From Rickettsiales bacterium (GTDB taxonomy: Bacteria > Pseudomonadota > Alphaproteobacteria > Rickettsiales > UBA1997), in assembly GCA_031269065.1 (NCBI GenBank), contig JAIRWJ010000075.1:1-21197 (forward strand): DNA of 21,197 nucleotides, given 5' to 3'. A program made the position numbers and the translations under genes. The notes below the pieces were generated by a model. It was not told the DNA's origin, did not search any database, and was given only the letters and a program-made list of their open reading frames with translations. Within the stretch, counting starts at the first letter, position 1; each line of letters starts with the position of its first letter. Below, in pieces: positions 15,008 to 21,197 of the stretch.

Positions 15008-15562
15008 ATGGCTATGAAAAAGTTTAGATGTACGGTCTGCGGAGAGATTCTAGAGGAGGGCACGATGGTATGTCCGGTCTGCGGAGCTAAGTCCGACAAA
15101 TTTGTTTTGGTTGAAGAGGAGAGTGGGGATGGTATCCTGGCAACAGAGCATAAAATAGGAGAAGGTTTGGAATGTGGCGACCAGGAGGTGATAGATGGTT
15201 TGAGGGCTCATTTCAGCGCCGAATGTACAGAGGTTGGTATGTATCTTGCTATGTCTAGGGCTGCCGACCGGGAGGGATTACCTGAAGTGGCCGAAGCTTA
15301 CAAAAGAATAGCTTTTGAAGAAGCGGAACATGCGGCAAAATTCTGTGAGCTTCTTGGCGAGCTTGTGTCCCCGTCCACTAGGGAAAACTTGACCAAAAGG
15401 ATCAGAGCTGAATTTGGAGCCACCGAGGCCAAGTATAAGATAGCTACCAGAGCCAAGAAAATGGGATTTGACGCCATCCACGATACGGTCCATGAGATGG
15501 CCAAAGACGAGGCGCGGCACCATAATGTTTTCAGGGGTCTGCTGAAAAAGTATTTCAGGTAA
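15008..15562 (+). CDS. Rubrerythrin with N-terminal rubredoxin domain (reverse rubrerythrin)
   Basis: A 184-residue protein. The first 35 residues are a rubredoxin-like Fe(Cys)4 knuckle pair (FRCTVCGE and VCPVCGAK; Cys8, 11, 22, 25). The rest is a four-helix ferritin-like diiron domain with ligand candidates Glu72, Glu105/His108 (EEAEH), Glu140 and Glu168/His171 (DEARH). Such proteins reduce hydrogen peroxide, and some reduce oxygen, with electrons from NAD(P)H via rubredoxin-type partners. The order is the reverse of classic rubrerythrin, where rubredoxin is C-terminal; the reverse type is known from anaerobes such as Clostridium. All metal ligands look intact. ATG 15008 is preferred (15014 is also possible) because the upstream bases form its promoter. 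Neither start has a clear ribosome binding site, so the mRNA would have a very short leader. Confidence 0.92.
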   Translation: MAMKKFRCTVCGEILEEGTMVCPVCGAKSDKFVLVEEESGDGILATEHKIGEGLECGDQEVIDGLRAHFSAECTEVGMYLAMSRAADREGLPEVAEAYKRIAFEEAEHAAKFCELLGELVSPSTRENLTKRIRAEFGATEAKYKIATRAKKMGFDAIHDTVHEMAKDEARHHNVFRGLLKKYFR

Positions 15563-15621
15563 TTCTGAGACTCTCAGCATACACTCTGGTAGATGATTCC
15601 CGCCGGAAGGGAGAGGGGGTG

Positions 15622-16446
15622 TTAGTAGTCAACCCTTACCAGGTAGAGACCATGGGCTGGGGCATTGACCCCAGCCCGGCGTCGGTTTTTTGATTCCAGA
15701 ATGCTGTTGAATTCGTCTATATTTGTTCTGTGACTACCCACACCTGCCAGCGTGCCTACTATGTTCCTCACCATGTGGTGCAGAAAGGACTTTGCTGCCA
15801 CTTCAAGGTACACCAAATCGTCGTCTCTATAGATTCTGCAGTCTTTGATGGTTTTAACGGGGCTTAGTGCCTGACATTGACTATCTCTAAAACTGCTAAA
15901 GTCATGGGAGCCAACCAGCAATTGGCAGGCGGTCTGCATGGAGTCCACATCTAGGGGCTCTCTGATGTGCCAAGCCCTGTTCTGCCACAGAGCTGAGGTT
16001 TGTTTGCCATTAATTATTATGTATTTGTAATATCTCATCTTTGAGGAAAAACGGGCGTGAAAGTCACTGGTCACAAACTTGCAGTCCCTGATGACTATGT
16101 CCTGTTCCGAAAATGATCCATATCTGCGGTAGAGATCACCGAATTCATCCCGAATAAGACTTCTTATCTTCTTGGTTCTTACCCTGCTAAACTCACAAAG
16201 ATAGTAGTTTAGAGCCTGAATGACCGTTATTTCGGGAAATTGCCTTTCGGTTAGATCAAAATGTGCTACCTGGCCCAGAGCATGCACTCCGGCATCGGTT
16301 CTACCAGAACCGACCACCTCGGTCATTTCTCCAGAGAGCCTCAGCAGAGACTTCTCTATGACATCCTGGACAGATAGGCCGTGACCCTGCCTCTGCCATC
16401 CGGAATAGTTCGTTCCATCGTACTCTATTAATAACCTGTACCTCAT
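15622..16446 (-). CDS. truA: tRNA pseudouridine synthase A
   Basis: A 274-residue protein that makes pseudouridine at positions 38-40 of the tRNA anticodon stem. The N-terminus MRYRLLIEYDGTNYSGWQRQ and the catalytic block VVGSGRTDAGVHALGQVAHFD (Asp51 as nucleophile) are diagnostic. RYYKYIIIN, HDFSSFRDSQCQALSPVKTI and FLHHMVRNIVGTL are the other family blocks. The length matches E. coli TruA (270). The ATG directly follows the stop of the PpiD-like gene (TAAATG), so translation is coupled. The 59-bp convergent gap to rubrerythrin has short inverted repeats but no T-run, so no clear terminator. Confidence 0.97.
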   Translation of the reverse strand: MRYRLLIEYDGTNYSGWQRQGHGLSVQDVIEKSLLRLSGEMTEVVGSGRTDAGVHALGQVAHFDLTERQFPEITVIQALNYYLCEFSRVRTKKIRSLIRDEFGDLYRRYGSFSEQDIVIRDCKFVTSDFHARFSSKMRYYKYIIINGKQTSALWQNRAWHIREPLDVDSMQTACQLLVGSHDFSSFRDSQCQALSPVKTIKDCRIYRDDDLVYLEVAAKSFLHHMVRNIVGTLAGVGSHRTNIDEFNSILESKNRRRAGVNAPAHGLYLVRVDY

Positions 16447-17877
16447 TTACATTAGGAGATCCAGCAAACCGTAGCTAACTTTCATTTTGATGTACTTGTT
16501 ATTCCTGAGATAGTTCAGGTAATGGTCCAAAATTATATCACTGGTCTGGGAAACAAAGCTTTTGACTATCTGTTCTTTGCTGACATAGCCTTCACCCTTT
16601 TCGCTGAGAACCCTGCTATCGGTTATCAGAGCAAAGTACAGGATGCTGTCATCCTGAAATACATCCGTAGTGTCCTTGTCGCCGGTTCTCATTAGCTGCT
16701 GTAAAAAATCGCTATCCAGAGAATGACTATTTTCTCTGGTCAGATTATTTACCTTTTTGATCTCAAAGCCGTGACTGAGCAAAGCTTCGTCGGCAAATTT
16801 TTTGTTTTTATACTCTTCTATATAGCCAAGAACAACCTTCTTTTGGAATTCTATAGTTTTTTCTGCCCGAATTACGAGAGCAATATCTTTCTCGACCTCC
16901 TTCAGATTTTTTACATAGCCCTTTTTGACACCAGTCACAGAATAGACATAGGCATCATTTCCAACCTTTACCACTCTAGATAGACTGTCCAGCCGGATGC
17001 CGAAGACCCCAATTATACCGGAATACTTCTCGTTATTGAGTATTTCGCTTTCGGATAGATAGCCAAGACTCTCGATACTTGCCTTCATAGCTTTGGACAC
17101 ATCGCGGATATTCGACCTTGGACTAACTATTTCCTGCAGCTTTCTAAACTGTGAGGCCTTACAGTCGGTTATTTTCACATAGTCTATCTTTTTTGCCTCG
17201 GGTGCGGTGAATTTCTGAGTATTGTAGTCATAATAGCGCTTTATTTCCTCATCGGTTACTACTGGGATGTTCACTTTGAGTTTAGATTTTTTAATGGAAA
17301 AAATCTTTAGATTCTTACTCAGATTACTCTCTTCTGAAAGCACAGCTACTCCCGTTTCGTTCAGCACAGGCACTTTACTCAGGGTACTAACAAGAAATTT
17401 CCGATTTTCGATCTCCCGTATCCTCTCCATAAGGTCAAGTTCGGTCAAATTTTCTTTCTTCAGGTAGTCCTCAAATTTACCAAAATCAAAGCCACCATCG
17501 ACGCGAAAGAATTCGTCTTCGGAAATTGCCTTCAGAACCAATTCATCAGGCTCTCGTATAGCAAATTTCTCCAACTCAAGTTCAACTAATTTGGAGTTGA
17601 CCAGCTTGTTTAGAAAGGCCAGCATAAAGTTCTTGGAATTTATGTAAGCCACTTGTTTAGCGTCTATGTCAGAACGGTAGGAGGCTTGTTTTTCATTGTT
17701 CCAGAGATTAAAAAACTCATTTATATGGAGTTTTTTGCCTTCACCCTTGATTAGGTTGTATCTACTGCTTATGACGAACACAATCCCGCTCAGACTATAA
17801 AGGATGAAGATCGTCACAAACACCCCCAGTAGGTACTTGCCACCTTTTGTCTTTGTTTTTCTAATTGAATGAACCAT
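16447..17877 (-). CDS. PpiD/SurA-like membrane-anchored folding protein
   Basis: A 476-residue protein. Residues 12-37 contain a membrane segment (YLLGVFVTIFILYSLSGIVFVIS) after a basic N-terminus, as in PpiD. Residues 50-195 resemble the SurA/PpiD N-terminal chaperone region (KNFMLAFLNKLVNSKLVELELEKF, FDFGKFEDYLKKENLTELDLMERIR). About 205-245 (VVTDEEIKRYYDYNTQKFTAPEAKKIDYVKI) is the typical linker before a parvulin domain. I cannot find a well-preserved parvulin active site after it, and the protein is shorter than E. coli PpiD (623), so it may be a chaperone without isomerase activity. It lies 27 bp after the hydrolase-like gene and abuts truA, forming one operon. Confidence 0.82.
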   Translation of the reverse strand: MVHSIRKTKTKGGKYLLGVFVTIFILYSLSGIVFVISSRYNLIKGEGKKLHINEFFNLWNNEKQASYRSDIDAKQVAYINSKNFMLAFLNKLVNSKLVELELEKFAIREPDELVLKAISEDEFFRVDGGFDFGKFEDYLKKENLTELDLMERIREIENRKFLVSTLSKVPVLNETGVAVLSEESNLSKNLKIFSIKKSKLKVNIPVVTDEEIKRYYDYNTQKFTAPEAKKIDYVKITDCKASQFRKLQEIVSPRSNIRDVSKAMKASIESLGYLSESEILNNEKYSGIIGVFGIRLDSLSRVVKVGNDAYVYSVTGVKKGYVKNLKEVEKDIALVIRAEKTIEFQKKVVLGYIEEYKNKKFADEALLSHGFEIKKVNNLTRENSHSLDSDFLQQLMRTGDKDTTDVFQDDSILYFALITDSRVLSEKGEGYVSKEQIVKSFVSQTSDIILDHYLNYLRNNKYIKMKVSYGLLDLLM

Positions 17878-17904
17878 TTCTAAACCTCACGGATATTTGA
17901 TATA

Positions 17905-18678
17905 TCATACATCTCCAATGTCCAAATTCTTGATCGGATTGACATAAACTACTTTCTCCTCCTCCGAATAGGAAGACCTCTTCTTTCGCCTTCTTCTCTT
18001 GCCGGCGGTGACGCGCTTCAGATTCTTACGGTCGTAGGTGGTTTTCTCCTCCAGATAGCTAGCTAATTCAGCATCCAGCTGTTCAAGTTCGCCGCTGAAA
18101 TCCCTTTCAGCTCCGTAGACTATGGCGCATTTTACCTTAGATTCCGCCTTAGTCAATAGTCTCTCTTGCAAGGTTAGGCACTCATCTTCGGTAAATTTCA
18201 TATCCTCAGAACCCCTGATGATAAGCCCACAGGCTGAACAAGGGATTATAAAACTCATATCGTTTTTTTTCATGTTTGGCGAAATTAGGACATAGTTTTC
18301 TAATTCCGGCCTCCTCATTACGAGCTGTAGAGTCACAAAAGCTCCATAGTCTACTCCACAGGCCCAAAAACTTCTGCATTCGAAATTCTTACTGTGGAGC
18401 CAGTCCAGAGCTGCAGTCATGTCTAATAGATTAGAGTTATCCACCTCACTCTTATCAACCTTGTGATCAATAAAATCAAATCTCAGGGCGGAAAAATCAT
18501 TCTCTACAAATGTGTTAAATATGATCTCCACTGTTTTTACCAGAGAACTACTCTTCTTTGCAGATCTTTCATTATTGTTACTGACAATGAGCACAACCGG
18601 AGCGTTTGAGTTTCTGCTATGACTATAGAAACCGTCTATTTTTCCCTGGGCACCTCTAAAAATTATCTCCGACATCAC
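17905..18678 (-). CDS. Alpha/beta-hydrolase-fold protein with altered catalytic triad and basic tail
   Basis: A 257-residue protein resembling the COG2945-type alpha/beta hydrolases common in Alphaproteobacteria: GKIDGFYSHSRNSNAPVVLIVS, then FSALRFDFI, MTAALDWLHSKN, VTLQLVMRRPELENYVLISP and PCSACGLIIRGSED follow that family closely. The nucleophile elbow (normally GFSFG) is GVDYG, with Asp110 in place of Ser. The first loop (normally HPHP) is VSNNN, and the usual His near the end is Arg or Glu (VYGAERDFSG). A classical Ser-His-Asp hydrolase is therefore not expected. Residues 218-236 form a basic stretch with GKRRRRKKR, which could bind RNA, DNA or membranes. The frame is fully open, so it is probably a maintained pseudoenzyme. 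The start may be the first or second Met (18678 or 18675). It leads the operon with the PpiD-like gene and truA. Confidence 0.85.
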   Translation of the reverse strand: MMSEIIFRGAQGKIDGFYSHSRNSNAPVVLIVSNNNERSAKKSSSLVKTVEIIFNTFVENDFSALRFDFIDHKVDKSEVDNSNLLDMTAALDWLHSKNFECRSFWACGVDYGAFVTLQLVMRRPELENYVLISPNMKKNDMSFIIPCSACGLIIRGSEDMKFTEDECLTLQERLLTKAESKVKCAIVYGAERDFSGELEQLDAELASYLEEKTTYDRKNLKRVTAGKRRRRKKRSSYSEEEKVVYVNPIKNLDIGDV

Positions 18679-18745
18679 TCAGTGGTTAAATATGGTTGAC
18701 TATAGCATGTTTTTTTTAAAAACAAGCAAATGTCAAACCCTTGCT

Positions 18746-18770
18746 CCCCCGAGCCCAACGGGCTCAGGGG
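18746..18770. repeat. GC-rich hairpin upstream of the hydrolase-like gene
   Basis: GAGCCC (18751-18756) pairs with GGGCTC (18760-18765) across a 3-base loop, extended after one mismatch by CCCC (18746-18749) with GGGG (18767-18770). The stem resembles a terminator, but the sequence that follows is TAAAAATTT on the plus strand and not T-rich on the minus strand. It may be a terminator remnant or a structured element between divergent units. Confidence 0.6.
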
Positions 18771-18914
18771 TAAAAATTTCTACCTGCTGTGCCTATTAAA
18801 TAGGCCAACAATTCTGGGACAAAAACCTCCCAAGAAGGTATAACTCCAAAATATTTGGCGTGGAAATAATAGAGCTAACCAGATGATCAGCCGTAGAAAA
18901 ATACTATCGCTAGT

Positions 18915-18952
18915 CCCCCTCCAGCTTCTGTGGAACCAGAAGCTGGAGGGGG
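18915..18952. repeat. Perfect 16-bp inverted repeat (long hairpin)
   Basis: CCCCCTCCAGCTTCTG (18915-18930) and its exact reverse complement (18937-18952) flank a 6-base loop TGGAAC. No T-run follows on either strand. It lies directly upstream of the duplicated ileS promoter and 5' fragment. In this AT-leaning intergenic DNA such a GC-rich perfect stem is unlikely to be chance. Confidence 0.85.
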
Positions 18953-18966
18953 ATGTTTGTATTCGA

Positions 18967-18994
18967 TTGACTAAATAGAATGGCTGACTATGGT
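18967..18994 (+). promoter_or_regulatory. Duplicated ileS-type promoter in front of the pseudogene
   Basis: TTGACT (18967-18972), a 16-bp spacer and TATGGT (18989-18994) align with the promoter of the intact ileS (19706-19735). The surrounding bases (TTCGATTGACTAAA against TCCGATTGATTAAA, and GTTGGTGCTG against ATTAGTGCCG) are also alike, so the duplication includes the promoter. The -10 is weaker than in the intact copy. Confidence 0.45.
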
Positions 18995-19029
18995 ATTTAC
19001 CGTTGGTGCTGAAATTTTTACTATTGACC

Positions 19030-19395
19030 ACGAGTAAAAACAAACTATATCCGAAAGCGGATAATGCATAAATTTCAAGGATCTGGAGGATCAGGTACTC
19101 GCCCTTTGGAATGAAAGACAGATATTCGATCTATCTCTTGAAAAAAATAGAGATAATGATTTTGTCTTCTTAGATGGCCCCCTTTTGCCAATGGGTTACC
19201 CCACTATGTCCATCTGCTGGCTGGCTATGTTAAAGACACGGTGGTCCGGTACCAAACTATGAAAGGGAAGAGGGTCCGAAGGAAATTTGGCTGGGACTGC
19301 CACGGTCTTCCGGCCGAACGGGGCGTGGAGAATGCGATGGGCATAGGTGGTCGGAGGGTCGTGGAGGGAAGTAGGCTGGAAAAATAGCGCCTAAC
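19030..19395 (+). pseudogene. Broken duplicate of the 5' end of ileS
   Basis: This stretch aligns with the first 120 or so codons of the intact ileS 735-737 bp downstream. Lesions: the start codon is ACG (19030-19032); a 1-base deletion before 19069 brings TAA at 19069-19071 in frame; a C-run of five at 19178-19182 replaces six in the intact gene; the HYGH signature reads HYVH (GTC at 19208-19210); and TAG occurs at 19385-19387. Similarity fades after about 19395, so most of the gene is missing. Identity is uneven: about 65% before 19106, about 97% at 19106-19319, then lower again. The flanks still encode conservative protein changes (YPKADN against YPEANN), which suggests it once coded. It cannot make a synthetase; it may be inert or transcribed from its own copied promoter. 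Confidence 0.93.
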
Positions 19396-19764
19396 TGGAG
19401 GGCCGATTCAAAAAGATAACATATCTTTGGTGATTAGCAGATCTTTTAGATCGTCAATATTTTTGATCATAATACTGTGACTACTGGCAAGATTCTCTTA
19501 TGAAAGATGTGAGACAACATAATGTTGAAATTTCATTTTTTTCTTCATATATAATCCAAATTATCCCATTTATTAGTGATTAATAAAATACTTGCTCCCA
19601 AAGGCTCTACTAATTAACTTTTTTGCCTTATCATCAGGTACTCTGTTATAGAAAACTAAATTTATTTTCAAGGACCCCTGGACAATCCATAGAATTTTTG
19701 TCCGATTGATTAAAAAAAACGGCACAGCATACTATTGTCCATTAGTGCCGCTAATTTGATCGAC
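19396..19764. other. Decayed spacer between pseudo-ileS and ileS
   Basis: No intact gene is seen in this 369-bp AT-rich stretch. On the minus strand, 19573-19671 can encode a 32-residue peptide of protein-like composition (VFYNRVPDDKAKKLISRAFG), and 19408-19470 encodes 20 residues (MIKNIDDLKDLLITKDMLSF). Both could be remnants of lost genes; the latter faintly recalls the N-terminus of Rickettsia YqgF/RuvX proteins, but it is too short to call. The ileS promoter occupies the last part. Confidence 0.4.
19706..19735 (+). promoter_or_regulatory. ileS promoter
   Basis: TTGATT (19706-19711), an 18-bp spacer beginning with an A-run, and TACTAT (19730-19735) lie 30 bp before the ileS ATG. The predicted start near 19742 gives a leader of about 23 nt. 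A related arrangement precedes the pseudogene at 18967-18994, which supports its being a real unit. No T-box or other leader structure is visible. Confidence 0.55.
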
Positions 19765-21197
19765 ATGAACAAAAGCAGATTCTACCCAGAAGCGAACAAC
19801 GATGTAAACTTCAAAAACCTAGAAAATCAGGTATTAACCTTTTGGAATGAAAGACAGATATTCGATCTATCTCTTGAGAAAAATAGAGATAATGATTTTG
19901 TTTTCTTCGATGGCCCCCCTTTTGCCAATGGGTTACCCCACTATGGCCATCTGCTGGCTGGCTATGTTAAAGACACGGTGGCCCGGTACCAAACTATGAA
20001 AGGGAAGAGGGTCCGAAGGAAATTTGGCTGGGACTGCCATGGTCTTCCGGCCGAACAGAGTGTGGAGAATGCATTGGGCATAGGTGGCAGAAGAGTCATA
20101 GAAGAATATGGCATAGAAAAATTTAATAACTATTGCCAGGAGGATGTACTAAGGTATGTCAATGAGTGGAAAAGGTATGTGACCAGATCTGGCCGCTGGG
20201 TCGATTTTGACAATGGCTATAGAACCATGGACATTAGCTATATGGAGTCAATAATGTGGGTTTTCAAGCAACTCTGCGAAAAAGGTCTACTCTATGAAGA
20301 CTATCGGGTAATGCCCTATTCTTGGAAATGCCAAACACCACTCTCTAACATGGAGACTAAGATGGATAACTCCTTCCGAGAACGGGCCGACAAAGCAGTG
20401 ACGGTCAAATTCAGACTGGAGCAGCTGCCGGAATTGCTTGATAGCCAGAGTCTAGGGAATGTCTATGCACTTGTCTGGACCACAACTCCATGGACATTAC
20501 CCTCCAACCTCGCCCTGGTGGTCAACAGCAGTCTGAACTATGCCCTAGTCCAGCGGGCTGACGAGTATCTCCTAGTTGGAGAGACTGCCATTAACCGCTA
20601 TGAAAAGGAGTTGATGGAGGATGGTCGAATAAACATTATAAAAATTCTGAGGGGGAATGATCTGCTGGGCCTGAGATATACACCTCTCTTTGACTACCTG
20701 CTGTCCAACGTAGATGTAAAAAAATCTGAAAAATGTTTCACTATCCTGAAGGGAGATTTTGTCTCCGCCGAAGATGGTACCTGTATAGTTCACGGAGCTC
20801 CGGGATTTGGTGAGGATGACCAGCTAGTCTGCAGAGCCAACGGCATACCTACGCTGTGTCCTATCGATGACGGCGGCTGTTTTACGGATGTTATCTACGA
20901 CTATGCTGGTCAACAGGTCTTCGACACCAATGATTCCATAATAGTCAAACTAAAACAGAAAAATTTCTGGTTCAAAACGGAACAGTATCTACATAACTAT
21001 CCCCACTGCTGGAGAACAGATACACCTCTCCTGTATCGGGCCATGTCCTCCTGGTTTGTTGATGTTCCTAAAATAAGAGATAGAATTATAAAAAATAATG
21101 AGTTTATAAATTGGATTCCAGGACATCTGAAGAACGGGAGATTTGGAAAATGGCTGGAGGGAGCCCGGGAATGGTCTATAAGCCGGAACAGGTTCTG
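19765..21197 (+). CDS. ileS: Isoleucyl-tRNA synthetase, 5' part (runs off the window)
   Basis: The frame opens at ATG 19765 and stays open to the last base, giving 477 residues of an enzyme usually about 1000 long or more. IleRS charges tRNA-Ile and edits misactivated valine. The class I HIGH motif is HYGH at 59-62 within [28 protein letters not shown] follows at 86-97. WTTTPWTLPSN (238-248) and HGAPGFGEDD belong to the CP1 editing domain, and the return to the catalytic core is seen in SSWFVDVPKIRDRI and GREWS-like residues (EGAREWSISRNRFW) at the end. KMSKS lies beyond the window. The form DGPPFxxGLPHYGH and the Asp at WDCHGLP mark the eukaryote-like IleRS type, also found in Rickettsiales, rather than the E. 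coli type. All visible active-site residues are intact. A broken copy of its first 120 codons lies just upstream. Confidence 0.96.
   Translation, partial: MNKSRFYPEANNDVNFKNLENQVLTFWNERQIFDLSLEKNRDNDFVFFDGPPFANGLPHYGHLLAGYVKDTVARYQTMKGKRVRRKFGWDCHGLPAEQSVENALGIGGRRVIEEYGIEKFNNYCQEDVLRYVNEWKRYVTRSGRWVDFDNGYRTMDISYMESIMWVFKQLCEKGLLYEDYRVMPYSWKCQTPLSNMETKMDNSFRERADKAVTVKFRLEQLPELLDSQSLGNVYALVWTTTPWTLPSNLALVVNSSLNYALVQRADEYLLVGETAINRYEKELMEDGRINIIKILRGNDLLGLRYTPLFDYLLSNVDVKKSEKCFTILKGDFVSAEDGTCIVHGAPGFGEDDQLVCRANGIPTLCPIDDGGCFTDVIYDYAGQQVFDTNDSIIVKLKQKNFWFKTEQYLHNYPHCWRTDTPLLYRAMSSWFVDVPKIRDRIIKNNEFINWIPGHLKNGRFGKWLEGAREWSISRNRF

Noticed and set aside
14815..15099. 94-residue minus-strand frame between the TPR-like gene and rubrerythrin, with a stretch (EILANLLAALESI) loosely like the TPR-like protein's start
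   Set aside because: Its only start lies inside the rubrerythrin rubredoxin domain, no internal start codon is available before the similar stretch, and both divergent promoters overlap it.
15563..15621. Bidirectional terminator between rubrerythrin and truA
   Set aside because: Short inverted repeats (CTGAGA/TCTCAG, TCCC/GGGA) are present, but neither is followed by a T-run.
18780..19043. 87-residue minus-strand frame over the hairpin and pseudogene start
   Set aside because: It runs through a perfect inverted repeat and a duplicated promoter, with no family resemblance.

Overview
The window (about 40% GC by eye, low-to-moderate) reads as chromosomal DNA of a host-associated alphaproteobacterium, most likely Rickettsiales-like. 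Reasons: short and often overlapping genes, AGA/AGG- and ATA-rich codons, an isoleucyl-tRNA synthetase of the eukaryote-like type ([14 protein letters not shown]), Mla lipid-transport genes scattered among replication genes, and visible gene decay. The organism makes lipid A (lpxA, lpxI), which argues against the LPS-less Anaplasmataceae. The taxonomic placement is inference. I saw no tRNA, rRNA, CRISPR array, transposase or phage gene.

Layout. 1-3813 (+): 3' end of ftsH, a secreted cyclophilin, an anchored protein of unknown function, a 176-bp gap and gpmI. 3799-5076 (-): an orphan coiled-coil/hydrophobic protein convergent with gpmI. 5077-5710: a 634-bp gap holding a hairpin and a promoter-terminator pair that would make a roughly 45-nt RNA. 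5711-7367 (-): lpxI and lpxA behind a near-consensus promoter. 7612-8109 (+): nusB. 8106-10855 (-): yebC, an anchored peptide-deformylase-like protein lacking a metal ligand, an intact def, and pth. 11002-11817 (+): mlaE. 11803-14796 (-): a compressed operon of a TPR-like gene, mlaA, mlaC, dnaQ and holC. 15008-15562 (+): rubrerythrin with its rubredoxin domain at the N-terminus. 15622-18678 (-): an alpha/beta-hydrolase pseudoenzyme with a basic tail, a PpiD/SurA-like chaperone and truA. 18679-19764: two GC-rich hairpins, a duplicated promoter and a broken copy of the 5' end of ileS. 19765-21197 (+): intact 5' part of ileS, running off the window.

Themes. Envelope upkeep is prominent: FtsH, periplasmic foldases, lipid A synthesis and retrograde phospholipid transport (MlaA, MlaC, MlaE). 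A second block serves translation and nascent-chain processing (NusB, Pth, Def, YebC, TruA, IleRS). The most unusual content is a set of decaying or repurposed copies: the ileS fragment, whose sequence is a mosaic suggesting gene conversion; the membrane-anchored def paralogue without the second His of HExxH; and the hydrolase-fold protein whose nucleophile Ser is Asp.
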